From Ophiocordyceps camponoti-saundersi (nom. inval.) (Eukaryota > Ascomycota > Sordariomycetes > Hypocreales > Ophiocordycipitaceae), in the NCBI GenBank assembly GCA_003339415.1, contig PDHQ01000104.1, positions 1-64,000 on the forward strand: a stretch of DNA of 64,000 nt. Reading direction: 5' to 3'. How positions within the stretch are numbered: position 1 is the first letter of the stretch; the number at the start of each line of letters is the position of its first letter. The notes under the pieces were generated by a model that searched no databases, was not told where the DNA came from, and saw only the letters and a program-made list of their open reading frames with translations. The position numbers were made by a program, and so were the translations under genes. Shown here one piece after another: positions 14,925-27,918 of the stretch.

Positions 14925-15226
14925 ATTAAAAGATTAGTTAAAGGGGTGCTTATTTGCTAAGCTATATATAATAATAATTACGTATAACGAGCTTTTAAGG
15001 AAGCCGTATTCTAGCGTGTTAAATAGTTATATATACCGCTCTTTCTTTTAGAGCCTATTTGCCTCCCCGTTTAACTATCCTTTCCGTTCCGTTCCTTCTA
15101 ATCTTTCCGCTATAAGCCTCTAAGCTAAATAGCGGTAGCCTTATTATTTAATCGCGAGGCTAATCTATAAGTCTAACGTTTAGGTTAATAACCCGAATAT
15201 AATATAAGGGCTAAACCTTAATATAA
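14925..15226 (-). repeat. LTR of minus-strand Gypsy relic (right copy)
   Basis: This is the partner of 7,597-7,898 and would be the 5' LTR of the minus-strand element. Outside the matched interval the two flanks differ at once (GGTCCC after the left copy, TATATT after the right). Confidence 0.8.
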
Positions 15227-17807
15227 TATATTATATTAAAAATATACCTTAATTCCCTTACTATTATTATATAGTTAAAGTAATTTCTTAATATACCGAT
15301 AGGAATAAGTATATAAGTTACTTTTTTATATTAATAATAGTTATACTAAAAAGCTTTAATCTTAAAATACTAATACTTAATAATAAATATTTTATTTTTA
15401 ATAACGTAAGATATATACTCTTTTAAGTAAGACCGGAAATACTTAATATATTAGTTAAGATTATATTAAATAATTTTCTCCCGCTTTAGATAAGATATTT
15501 TCTTTAACCTTTTTATATATCCCTCTCCTTTCGCCCCCGCTTTACCTTAGCTATAAGTATAAGTTATCTTTTACTTAAGCGTATTTTTATTATTAAACTT
15601 ATTATTATTCTTAAACTTATTATCTTCGTTATAAATTTCTCCCTTATCGGCGTTTTTCTTTTTATTATTAGATAACTTCGTTTACTTTTTATATTTAATT
15701 TCTAGCTCTTAATTAGCTTTATTATTATTAATATTATCCTTTTCTCTTTTAATCTTAATAAACTTTTCCGTAATCTCCGCTATATCTTCGTTAACTTAGC
15801 TTTAATTACCCCCCGCTTAAGCTATAACTCCGATAAGCTTTGCCGCCTCCGGCGACTTTTCCGCCTTAATCGCTTACTTAACGTAATATTTACTAAACTC
15901 CTTAGCGATAGCTTTATAAACTCCTTACGCTATAGTTATATTTTTATTAAATAAGCGTATCTTACCCCTTTTTATAATTATACTTATATAATCTAATATT
16001 AAGTTATATATTTCTTATATTATTTTCTTTTTTTAAGCTATATTAATCTTTTTTATAATAGCTATTAAGTAAGTTATTAATAGGTTTTCGTTAGTATTTT
16101 TAGTAAATTTTAATAATACTTAGCTTTAAGTTTTTTATATTAAAGTATTTCCTAAATTAAGGATTTAGATTTTATCCCTATATTAGATAAACTTTTTAGT
16201 AATTATATTACGAATTTTATATAATATATTTTAATTCTTAAAAATCGCTATAACTTATTTTTATATTACTTTTTACCTAATATAGCTATATATTATTATA
16301 TATATAATAATAAAAGTATTTTAATTATAAGATATTATTATTTTTATAACTATTTTATATAATAAGTTACTTTTAGAAATATAGCCTCCTATCTCCTTAT
16401 CTTATAGCTTATTAAATTTACCTTTACCGTAATTCTTATATTAAGTTTTAAGTAGCGATTTCTTAACTTTTATAAATATTATATTAAGTTAATATTAACT
16501 TTTAGATAACCTTAGCTAATTTTACTTACTAAGCGTTAAAATAAGTTATATCTTCTCCGTATAATATTTTATAGCTATAATCTCTACTCTCTCTTAACCT
16601 TTTATAATAGTTATATTTAATATATATTATTTTAACGCCGCGTTAATTATTACTAAATAGCTATTATCTTCTTCTAATAAGAAAAGCTAATTTAAAAACT
16701 ACTTCTTAATTTACTTATTAAAATTAATATAAGAATAATACTTTTTTACCTTTATTTATTATTTTACGTTAATTACCGTTATATTTTCCTTATTAGAGTT
16801 TTTAATAAATTTAGCACTCTTAACTTTTATAACTTATTAATATATTATTCTAATATTAGTTTTATAACTTTTACCTTTATTATTCTAAATTTTTTTTTTT
16901 AACTTTATTTTCTTAGTAACTCCGGCATACTCTAATACTAAACGCTCTACTCGCTTTACCTTAATATAAGATTTTTCCTCCTTAGCTACCTCCTTTATAG
17001 CTAGCGCCTTTACCTTCTTTTTAGTAGCTTTACTTTTTTTACTCTTAATACGCTATTTCTTAGCTAGGCTATTTTTAGCCTTAGATATAAGCTTTTACGC
17101 TTTTTTTAATATTTTACTACTTATCTCTAGCTTAAGGTAAATAGTTATCTCTTTCTCCGCGTTAATTATTTTAATTATTATAAACTTTAGCTTTTACGCT
17201 TTTTTTAGTATCTTATTACTTTTATTTTTTTTAGTAATTATCGCTAATAAACTTTAACTTAATATTCTTATAATATATTAATATATCTTTTATAAATATA
17301 TATTAAATTACTTACGCTTTAGGCCCTTATTACTTAATATTCTTATAATCTTTTTCGATATTACCGTACTTATTTTCTTTAGTGTTCTTTTAGGCGTTTT
17401 TATATCGATATACGGAATATTATTATTAAGTAAGCTATTACTAAGAGAATTCCCTTTTTTATCGAAATATATATAATAGCTATTAAGGGCTTTATTACGT
17501 AATATAGTATTAAGAGGATATATTATTACGCGGTAGAATAAGCTTAAAATAAAAATAGGGATAAGATTTTTCTAAAAATAATAAGAGGAAAAAATTATAA
17601 TAATAATAGTATACGCTTAAAATTACTTATATTTTACCCCGAACTAATAACGAATAACTACTATTATTATAATTACGCGCGTATTTTTATAACTAATAAT
17701 ATATTTTACTTATATATAACCTTTTCTTTTTTACTTTATTATAATATATTTACGATAACTTATAACTATCTTACTTTAATATTTAATTATTTAAAATAGG
17801 AAGATAG
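15227..17807. other. RIP-mutated sequence, origin not recognised
   Basis: This is RIP-mutated DNA with the same base signature as its neighbours, lying between the minus-strand Gypsy relic and copy B of the dispersed repeat. I could not read convincing transposon motifs in any frame. It is probably the remains of one or more further elements. Confidence 0.5.
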
Positions 17808-18219
17808 TTATAATAAAGTTATAAGATAATTATATACGAAAAATAACTATAAAGTTATATAAGTATTATAAAGCTATTATAATATAATACCGAAATTAGT
17901 TAGAAGATATATAATATATTTCCGGTTAGGATAAAATAATTAGATACGGAAAATAAGTCCTTAAACTACGCTAAGGTTCTAAATAAGACCCTAAAAGTTA
18001 TAGTTTATATTACGAGGAGTTTACCCCTAAGTTATAATCCCCTTATATATAGTTTATAGTAGTTTTTAGTATTATAATTCGGTAAGAATTAGCTTTGCTC
18101 TTAATATAACTCTTAAAGTAAACTTTTATAAACTATACTTATATACTCTTCTTTCTCTCTTCTAACTTAATTATCGCTATCTCTCTTCTTTAGTATATCT
18201 TATATAGGCTTCCCTTATA
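17808..18219 (+). repeat. Dispersed repeat, copy B (about 412 bp)
   Basis: Same-orientation copy of 1,472-1,882 with transition-only differences. It is slightly less mutated than copy A (for example it keeps CCGG and a TTTGCTC where copy A has CTAG and TTTACTT). The sequence that follows differs from that after copy A, so the two copies belong to different insertions or to a rearranged element. Confidence 0.75.
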
Positions 18220-21200
18220 CTAACGCCCCGCTTATCTTAAGGAAGTTTATTAAGCCTTTTAAATTAATATCTAAGGATATAAATAGCGATAACGAGAATA
18301 ACTCCGAGACCTCTTCTAAGGACTTAATTTCTAAGAATAATAATAATAACTAAATTAAATTATTAAACTAAGTTATTAGCGCTAACCTAAGTAAGTTATA
18401 AAATTATAGCTAATTAGAAATATTATTATTAGTTTAAACTTTATATATTTTATTATAAACTTAATTATTTTATTTATAAGCTACGCTCTTAAATTAATAA
18501 GGTAAGCTATATATATATAAACTTAGATAAATTTTTATATAAATTATACTCTTATTTCTTACTATTATCCTCTTATTAATTCTAATCTTCTTTCCTTAAC
18601 TATAGCTATTATAAAGACTATACTTAATAGTCCCTAATAATTATAAAGCGATCTAATTACTAAACTTATAATTAAATAACGCTTAAGTAGAAAATACTAA
18701 CTTAAGCTATAAGTAGATAGGTTATTAGCGTTACTATTCCTAATATAAAGGAAAGTTTAGCGACGAGAAATTAATAATTTTATTAATAAACGCTTAATTA
18801 TAATATAGTTTAATATTTATAATATCACGCTTAGACTTTTAATCTTAGATTACTTAAAAAAGGAGATTATACGTATATTCTATATTTATCGTAATCTTAA
18901 GGGTTAGGATATACGCGATATACTACTTATAAACTTATTCTTATATTATCCGAAAATTATACCGGGAACTAAACTATAATACCGTAGCTAAAAGAAAAGA
19001 TAGAGTACCTTAAAATAATACTAAATAAATAAAATTATTCGTAAGAATATTAACTTAGGAATTTATAAGTATATAATAGCGGCTAATAGTAAGTTAAGCT
19101 AATAGTTAGCGGAACTTATTATAATAGTTAAAGATAAGTTTAACTTATAAGTTAAAATATAATTAATAATTAACTATTATAATATTAATAAAAACTTACT
19201 AAGTATTACTATCTTATTATTATCGGAGCTTTATAATAAACTCTTAAATCTAAGAATAAGTTTATTTAGTATATTTAACTTAAAGTATAGCTACTAAGCT
19301 ATACTTATCGTATCTAAATTATACTATATTTTAATATTTTAAATCCTTAGTTTTTCCTAATTATAGCTTATAAGGCTCCCTTAAAGGACCTAATCTATAG
19401 CTTATAACTTTACTAAAATAACGAAGCTAGTATTTAAAGCTATACCTAAACTTTTACCTAAACTATCTTTATTAGTAATCCTTACTAAAAGCTATTATAT
19501 CGCGCCTCTTAATAATTATATAAATAATATTTTCTTAAAATATATTATATTCGAGGAATAATAAGCGTTTATTAAAGATTATTTTCTACTTAAATTATTA
19601 TAAGCTTTACTCTAGTTAAGTTTTAAGAAGGTTTTTCTTAATATAATAAAAATCCTAATAGTAAGATAAATATATTATATAGGTAAATAGATTATAATTA
19701 AGCTTAGGAGGCTTTAGAAAATTTAAAAATAGCCGGTACTAATAAATTAAAAGTAAGTTAGGGTATTTCTTAAAATAATTAAACCTTACTAGAAATAGAT
19801 AGTTAATTACGTAAAGTTTTCTTAACTATTAACGTAACTTACTAGAAATATTCCTTTCTTATAAGGGCTATCTAAGGCTTTATCTTTTATAATTTTTAAA
19901 TCTCTCGCTAAAATAATAGTAGCTATTTATAGGCCTTAACTTAATAAGCTAGTACTTATATATATAAATATTTTAAGGTTCGGAGTAAGCTACGTTATCT
20001 TATAATAATAAGAAGATAGCTTAATACTAATTTTATATAATTTTTTTCTTTTTACGAAAATATAGTATAATTATAAAATATATAAGTAGGAATTTTATAT
20101 TTTAGTTAAATTCTACTATTATTACTAATATCTATTCCGTATAATAGATAAATTAACTATCTTTATAAACTACTTCCTTATTATATAGTTCTTAATTTTT
20201 AAGGGCTATAAAAGTATTTACGCTTAATAAGTAACTAAGCTATAGCTACTAAATATTAAAATTACCTATATTAAGAGTTTGCGAAACTAAGCTATAGATA
20301 GTTTATTTAGGACTATCTTTCTATTAGATAAATATTAAGCTACGAATATTACTAATTAAGGAATAGTTAATATTAATACTAAATTATAGAAATAGAAAGA
20401 TAGCTTATAAGGCTATAAAGCGCTTCTTAAATACTTAGCGGGTATACTCCTTAAGAAACTACCTATTAATAAGATAGGCACCTTTTTACTATAACTAACT
20501 ATACTCTAATAGAATACCTTATTAGCTTTATAAACTTAAGAAAAATAAAATAATAAAACTTAAGTAAACTTTTAAATAGCTATAATACTTATAAAAAAAT
20601 AAATAAGATATCGAGGCTATTAAACTATTATATAAACTATTATTATATAGATATAGTTAATTAGCTATAATATAATAGGGTTCCTAATAAGCTTAACCGT
20701 ATCTTAGTAAATTATATTAGGCGATAAGCGGTATCTTTTAAATAGTTAATATAAACGAATACCTTATTATATAAAAGGAGTTATTTAACTAAATAGTAAA
20801 GATACCTTCTCTAATATAAAATCTCGTAAATATTTTACTAAGCTTATAATTTAAGTAGCTATTTTAAGCTAGATATTATATATTAATAATTTTATATATA
20901 TATTTTCTAGCTTAAAATAGCTTAAGATATTATATTTTATATAATAAATTATAAAGAATATATTTTATATTTTAACTAAAAGCTAAAAGCGCTAGATTAG
21001 CTAATCTTTATTTTAGTACCTTTTTAGGTTCTTATTATAAACTATATAGGATTATTCCTAATAGCTATAAATAGGATTAAGTTTATATTAATATTAGTTA
21101 ACTATTTCTCTTATTTTATATAACTTATAGCTTACCGAATAATAAAAGCTTTAGAGACTATTATTAAGCTAAAAAATTAGCTAAACTTTATTATAATTAT

Positions 21201-24190
21201 ATTTATAGCTATTTACTTTAACCTAAGTTCTACTTTTTTATTAAGGGAAATTTTAGCTTTCTTAACGGTAAAAGATATACTTTAAGTAATAGCGCTATTT
21301 AAGTTATATTATAATATAAATTTAGTTAAAATAATAAATAAAATCTTTTAATAACTTTTAAAAAGGTTATAGCCTTCTAAGAATACTTAGTTTAAATATT
21401 TACTAATAGTTATATAATAACTTAACTATAAGGTTATTAGGACCTTAAGCTACTTACTTATTAAAGTATTTTATAGAATAATATAGACCGGCTTAAATCT
21501 ATTTTAATTTATAAGATTATTACGTAAAGCTTTAAGATTAGGAAAGTAAGTAAAATAGCCCCTATAAGGGAGATATACTAACCTTATTATAAAATTTATA
21601 AGCTAAGCTAAATATTAAAGATAAATAGCTAAAGGTAAGTTTAATAAGATTATATATTATAAGATATCTATTTACGATAAAAGAGATAAGTTTAGTTTAA
21701 CCCCTAGTATATAAGTTTATCTAGCTATAAATAAAGCTATTAGGAAACTTAAGCTAACGTAAATTAAGCTATTTAAGCTATATTATTAAGTTAGGAGGTT
21801 ATTTTAGATATTAAGGTATATTAACTATTCGTTTATTAAAAAAGCTTAGGGGCTATTATTTTATAAAAACTTACTAAAAAAATATTATAACTAACTTAAC
21901 TATTTAAGGCTTAATAATTAGCTATTACTTAGTAAGCTAGTAAGCTTATAGAAACTTTAAATATAATTATATTATTTTCCTTTCTTTTTTCCTTTATATA
22001 TTTTTCTTTTCCTTATTTTATAATTTCGTAACCTTACTTTCTTATCCTTTTATAATATTTACCTTTTAACTAATTATATATTATAATAAGACTATATTAT
22101 TATATACCTTTATTTTTTAAGCTTTTTTATAACTTATTTATATTTTTCTTACTTTTTTCTTCTTTAAGATAGCCCTATAACTATCTAAAAGTAAGGCCTT
22201 TATAATAAGTATATCTTAAGATACGAGAACCTAAGAAGAAACGCTTAACTATATTTCCGATAATAAAAATATACTATATTAACTATTAGGTAAGCTTAAT
22301 ATTTATAATAAAGATAAGGACTTTTAAGGAATATTATTTAAAATATTTTATAAAGATTATTATAATAAGAAGCGTCCTATCCGCTTAGATAAATATATCT
22401 TACTTATAAGAATATTATATAATTACTTTTTTTAATTATAAGATATAAACTTTATTTTCCGTAAGCTAGGATAAAATACTAAAAGGGAGCTAATAGATAA
22501 GTACTTTTCGCTTTTATTAGTAGATAACGATAAGCTAGCTAAAAAAGCGGCCCCTATATAAGTAGCTTCTAAAATAAAATTTAACTAAGTATATACTTAC
22601 CTTACTTATAATTACCGCCTTAAATAGATTAAGATTTTAAAATCTTAGAAAAAAGTAATAAATTATACGATTAAGCTAGCTAATAGTAACTTTAAAAATA
22701 AAGCTTAAAATAGCTAATAGGTAGCTTAGCTAGTTATTAGGATAATATAAATAAAAATAGAAAATAAAAAAGTTATACCTTATATTACTAAGTTATAAGG
22801 TATCTCTAAAGCGGAGGCCTTTAAGTTATAATACTTACTTATATACTTATATACCTTAAAGGAGCTATTCCTTATTATTAACGATATTAGCACTATATTC
22901 TTTACCTTAGCCCGGATATTTTTATAAGATTTTTATAGCTTAACGCTTAAAGTTAACGATTATATCTAATACTCTCCTAATAACCTCTTAATTAAAAATA
23001 TAATAATATTTTAAATTAGATACTTTAAACGCTAAATTTATCGGGCGGTATTATATTAGATTTATTATATATTATACCTAGCGTTAGGTAATAAGATAAA
23101 GATATATATAGCGCTAGTAAAAACTACTAAATAAATCGATAACTTATAAATTAACCTAAACCCTAATATTAATATTATATAAACTATAATAGCCCTTACT
23201 AAGTTATTAAATATTAGCTAAGGTATATTAAAATAATTACTCGATAATATAGTATAAGATAACGTAAACTATTAAGTAGCTATATAGTATAAGCGATAAA
23301 AATTACTAGCTTAAAAGCTATTATTAAAAATATTAGCTATAATATTATTATTATCGCTAATAATAGCTACTAAGATAATACTTATAACTAAGAGTTATAT
23401 AACGAAATAGATAAGCTATTCTAAATAGGGCGTATTAACCTAAACCCTTATAGTTAATAAGGCTCCTCTTATCGCTATTTTTAGTTCTAACTTTTCCTTA
23501 AATAATAGTTAAGTTATTAACTAATAGATAGATAATATCTTTATAAAAAATACCGCTACTAAGCTAATAATAGTAGCTAAATTAACGGTAATTAAACTAA
23601 TAATAATAAAAGCTATTAATAATAATAATAACTAAACTAATTAAGCGACTATTAGAGATAATAGAGAGGATAGAGAGATATTTATAATTAGAATATAAAA
23701 GAAAATTAACGCTCTTTTTAAAGTTAATAACCTTAAACTTAGATATTTATTACCTTTTACTAAGTAGATAATAAAGGTAGATAATAGGCTCTAAATACTT
23801 AAGGAGGAAAATAGTAAGCTACGAAAAGAACTTCGTAATAATTAGGTTTTTTTTAAATAAACTTTAGATATTATTAAGGTATTAACGAAGCCTAACTAGA
23901 AAACTTTATTTATAAAGTTTTTATCTATAATAAGATCTAGCGAGGTTTAATTATTTACTTAGTTATTATAGCTTATTTATTCCCTTCCTATTTATTATTT
24001 TACTTTTTATCTTTTCTTTTATCTATTTTATTTTTAGATTTTAATTTATTACTTTAGTATTAGTAATAGACTAGCTAAAAGGGGAAGGTTAAAAAGGGAT
24101 TACGTTATTCTAGTTATATAACTAATATTTACTTAACTACCTATATAGGGGAGTAGTTATTCCTAGAGGATATATATATATATTAATAAA
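18220..24190. other. RIP-mutated sequence, origin not recognised
   Basis: Six kilobases of RIP-mutated sequence without surviving open frames. It contains long stretches that read as polypeptide interrupted only by TAA or TAG, so it was once coding, but I could not match it to reverse transcriptase, transposase or helicase motifs by eye. The edge near 24,190 is the boundary of the mutated block. Confidence 0.5.
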
Positions 24191-25803
24191 GGAGGGCATT
24201 TATTAACCTTCGTGTTGAGCCTATTTCTTATGCCCGTGAGTGGCCCATTTGATCCCTCCATCGTCAGCCTGTTAAGCTGGATGTATATGGCTTCCAAGAG
24301 GTATTCGTTAGTTGGAGCTTAGCGTACGAGAGAGCGTTCAACTGACAGGCTTGCAGAACAGACTTGTCCAATATATGTACAAGGACACAGGTTCGAACAA
24401 ATTAGCTAGGTGGACAAGTTTCGAGCAAACAATCTTCCCGGGTAATGAATGGTTCTTTATACTCAACATACATGCTCCAAAGAAAGGGCTCAATTCGCAA
24501 CATAGCCACACTGAGACGAGTGCAAGGCGCGCCCTTCTCTAGATGTGACTCATCGTCACAGCGGCCGCCTGGCCTCTCGTCGCGAGCCTTAGCAAGCTGT
24601 GTTATGACTGCACTTGATGATTTGTATGTATGTGAATGCACTTTGACGATAGAGTCAGTTGCAGGCAGCACTGAACAAGGCAGAAAGCAAACTGCATCGT
24701 GACATACATAAGTTCCTAGGAAGACATGTCACATGGATTATATCGTAATGACCACTTGACAGGGGTGCTCGCCTATTCCGTGCTGAAGCCATCTCAATGG
24801 GTTCCGTTGATTTGCAGTCATCACCAACTATGTACGGATACTGCGTCGTTGAGTCACTGACAAGGAGGAACAGGCATCAAGACTAGCCTCACGAAATATC
24901 ATTTGACACCGACGAGTTCACAGATTCATGGCGCCACGTTACATCTCTCATCAAAGCGGCCTGCCGTTGGTCACCGCAAACATTTCCATGGCGGATTACT
25001 CTAGCCAGGCGGATGGTATTTCAACGACTTGTGGATTCTAAAGCCTCTTGACCAGATTTCTGTCTGCAGAATCTTTCAGCCTTAAAGTATCGGTCTCGTA
25101 TGATAGTTTGAATTGTGCCTGGCGTGACTGAGCGTGCAGCAGTATGTTCTCAGAGGAGATGAGCTCTCTAGAGCACACACATCGCAATCCATGGTGTGTC
25201 ATGGGTGTGACGAGAGAATCGTACATAGGTAGGTAGGTAGTAGCCTAGTAGGTAGGTAGGCAACAGCAGTAGCCTCGTCATCCTCGCGTAGGACAGCGAC
25301 CGGAAAATCTATACTTCCGGGGCTGTGGGAGAATCGTCATCGGGGGCAAAAAAACCCCGACCAAGATTCCCACACTCTCTACTTCTTCTGCCTAGCAGGC
25401 CCTCGAAGGGGCTGCGCCCGTCATGACGCTGGGCTTTCTCAGTCACCCGGCCTCGTCACAAGACTGACACTGCGACCAGTATGGCGGCCTCACTGCCGTG
25501 ACGGGTGAAGAGTCCCGAATCTCCGAGCCGTCTCAGAGCCTCAGAATTGCTAGATGGAGGCTGCTAATAGGGATGACAGATAGATAGACAAGTAGTAAAC
25601 GGTGCCTTGTATAGACCTCCTCTCGCCTCAAGCAGGTTGACCATGGAGGATTCTTGGTTACCTATATTGTGGCTCTTGATGTGCACTGGACATGCACGAA
25701 ACAGCTCGTCACGCAAAGAAAGATGCTATATGTACAGCCAAATCAACTCCTTTCAACGCCAAGACTGACGGCATCATCATGAATCATCATCATCATCATC
25801 TTA
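24191..25803. other. Gene-free transition zone
   Basis: Normal-composition sequence with no supportable gene. It holds (GGTA)n/(GTAG)n-like runs at about 25,229-25,260 and a (CAT)n run at about 25,781-25,800. A CpG-containing restriction-site-rich stretch at 24,523-24,570 looks like chance. Open frames here are short and lack codon structure or splice sites. Confidence 0.5.
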
Positions 25804-26087
25804 TTAACTTGAAGTCCCAGTCTTGGGCACATCCCCGTCTTTATCGTCGTCCAAACCCCCTTCCGAGCCCTTCTTCGCACTCGTATCATCCGACAACAAA
25901 GCCTTGTAGCTTGCTCTCGGCGACGAAGGCCGCCGCCGCCCATCTTGTCTGCGTGAACCGGCGTTAGCTGTAGACTACTGAGTCGGAACAACGATCAGAC
26001 GTACTCGACCTTCGCGGGAGATTCCATCGGTCTGGCCATGGTCATGTCCTGGAAGCCGTTGTACGTGCAGGAGAAGCAGCTTCCCAT
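25804..26087 (-). CDS. Small two-exon protein with N-myristoylation-like start
   Basis: Function unknown. Exon 1 is 26,087-26,005 and exon 2 is 25,948-25,804. The 56-base intron begins GTACGT, carries a CTAAC branch site and ends CAG. Splicing gives exactly 76 codons (75 aa), whereas unspliced reading stops just inside the intron. The protein starts MGSCFSC: glycine 2 and serine 6 fit the N-myristoyltransferase pattern, and cysteines 4 and 7 could be palmitoylated, so attachment to the inner face of a membrane is likely. The C-terminal half is hydrophilic, with an RRRPSSPR basic/serine patch (possible phosphorylation) and an acidic LDDDKDGD stretch. The start context TTCACCATGG is good. No homologue is recognised. 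The intron and frame closure are the main support; expression is unproven. Confidence 0.62.
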
Positions 26088-27733
26088 GGTGAACAAGACT
26101 CGTCGTGTGGCGAAAGAAAAAAGAAGGGGTTTCGTTATTTGTATAGAAAGGGAATACTAAGACTGGAGAAGGAGGGCAGACGTGCTGGAGATGCTAGTTT
26201 GCTGGTCGCCGGTGATGCGGTAACGCGGTGAGTGAATCGATCAACTTGCCGTTACACGGATGATGCGGTTGGTTGTTTCATCCTTTATATTGTGTTCCCT
26301 TGAAGGAAGATGAAGATGAATTTTCGATGACTGTTCAATCTGCTTCTTCTAACCTTGTTGTTCGTAACTTTCCATAGCCTCCTAACTTATAGTGTCGACT
26401 GATGATCTGCCGGCGATATTCAGACTTTCCCATGTGAAGCTGCCGGATAATGAATACCAACTAGTTGAAAAGAAACATCAGTGAGGCATCGATGCTACCC
26501 CCGACATGGTGATATACACTCACTTTCAGTCATGTAGAGAAACAGTTCACATCGTCATTCACCTCCAGACCATCTTGACGCGATAACTTGCTACGATATC
26601 TTGACTCTTTCCCAGCCATTAAAGACTCCTTTCAAGACAAAATCAGCAGTCTGGCTGTTCTTCTTCTTCTACAGAACCTGACTCTATCATACATGCCTTC
26701 ACATGGGGGAGGTCTCGCGATGAAGCTCCCCCCCACCCCCTTGCATCGTTTCAAGGGTACAAGGAGATACATGTTGTGTTCATAGGCACACTGATCTGAG
26801 TGGTTGGATGTTGTTATTGAGGGGGCGGGTTATATATGTAGGTACCCAGATAGGCTTGCAGTTGTAACCACAACACGATGGTCCCTGTCCTTGCGAGACT
26901 CAGAGGAACCAGCATGAACAAGATGATCCCTTCCGATGCTCGCTTCTTGAGATGTAGACTTCGTCTCCAATCTGATTCACATGCCTGCTAATGGCGGCAG
27001 CAGAATCGCCCTGCAGAGTGGCGCAACTGACTTCTACACTCTGTCTCAGACACGGGGGGGAGAAAAGGGCGGGAAACCATGTAGTCAAAGACAAGCAAGT
27101 CTACGGACCGTCCCGAGTGGCTGGCGTTTGCGGACGCTTCAAAGGAAGCAGGGTATTAGCATTACGACCTGTAGAGAGCAGAAGAAGAAGAAGAGTGAAT
27201 GTATAAGTAACAGTTCTTGTGATGATGCTTTTCCCACCATGATCATCTGCATCTCAAGTCACGACACTAAAGAGACTTCAAGTTTCAATCCGAAGAAATC
27301 AGGGTGAAGAAAAGGGATGTGTGTCATCTTCTCATACCCCAGAAAGACCTTTTTCTTCTCAGACCTTCTCCTCCTCCTCGTCTTCTTCTTCATCACATCT
27401 GTTGTTTTGTTTTCGGTCAACAACAGAAGACATAGCCAACCTTCATCCCTTAACGTGGTTGAAGACGGTAACCAGATGCCGTTGCAAGGTTGTTTCCCCC
27501 CCAAGAAACCCCCCCTCACAAGTGAGACAGAACTTCAGAAGAGAGATGGCGCTGTCTGATGCCTCTCAAACAGCCTCTTCTGCGAGCGTCTTGTTGATTC
27601 TCCCCAGACTGTCTCGACGAGTCGACATGGTGGATTGAGAAGGGGGGTGGGGGGGTAAATGCTTTGCTTGCAGTTTTGACGGGTCTCGTGAATAAATATA
27701 GCTGATGACCGCTTCGTCAATGTCGACTTGATA

Positions 27734-27780
<47 letters not shown>

Positions 27781-27918
27781 TCAGGCAGTTCGGTCCCTTC
27801 TCCCCCCATCTTCTCTCTTTCAAGTCTCTCTTTCAGCTTGAGGAAAGGAAAACAGCTGCTTTGCTATCCCCATATTGTCTCGGCCTCTTCCTCTCGCCTC
27901 CCTCTTGAGGAATCCATC
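26088..27918. other. Gene-free interval with GA microsatellite
   Basis: No supportable gene. Contents are short open frames without splice logic, a polyC-containing stretch near 26,731, CT-rich DNA at about 27,340-27,410 and a (GA)n microsatellite of about 20 repeats at about 27,736-27,776. The last 130 bases are CT-rich and probably form the promoter and 5' UTR of the peroxidase gene that starts at 27,919. Confidence 0.5.

Larger units (their letters stand above)
7597..15226 (-). mobile_element. RIP-destroyed LTR retrotransposon (Gypsy), minus strand
   Basis: Two approximately 302-bp LTR copies bracket about 7 kb. On the minus strand the interior shows reverse transcriptase remnants: an LDIV-AFYKV motif at about 12,350-12,420 and an AYINNIIIYS remnant of the catalytic YxDD motif at 12,192-12,221, where both aspartates have become asparagine as RIP would cause. 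Stops occur throughout. Target duplications could not be identified with confidence. Confidence 0.85.
1..24190. other. AT-rich RIP-mutated block of dead transposons
   Basis: The whole block is made of A/T-rich sequence in which CpA and TpG are almost missing while CpG, CpC and CpT persist. This is the signature of repeat-induced point mutation, which turns CpA into TpA on both strands. ATG contains TpG, so start codons have nearly vanished and no protein-coding frame survives. Retrotransposon motifs can still be read through the TAA and TAG stops. The block begins before the window and ends near 24,190, where ordinary TG- and CA-containing sequence starts within a few tens of bases. It could be a pericentromeric or other heterochromatic domain, but sequence alone cannot show that. 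Confidence 0.93.

Noticed and set aside
18220..24190. Considered a helicase, a DUF3435-type recombinase or a DDE transposase for the last part of the RIP block
   Set aside because: No catalytic motif could be read in order in any frame.
24370..24420. GGTTCGAA resembling a tRNA T-loop
   Set aside because: No acceptor stem, D-arm or anticodon arm can be folded around it.
24523..24570. GGCGCGCC, TCTAGA and GCGGCCGC close together, like a cloning polylinker
   Set aside because: No other vector sequence is present and the surrounding DNA looks like ordinary fungal sequence; probably chance.
25781..25801. CAT repeats encoding a run of histidines, like a His tag
   Set aside because: It is a (CAT)n microsatellite in a noncoding position beside the small gene's 3' end.
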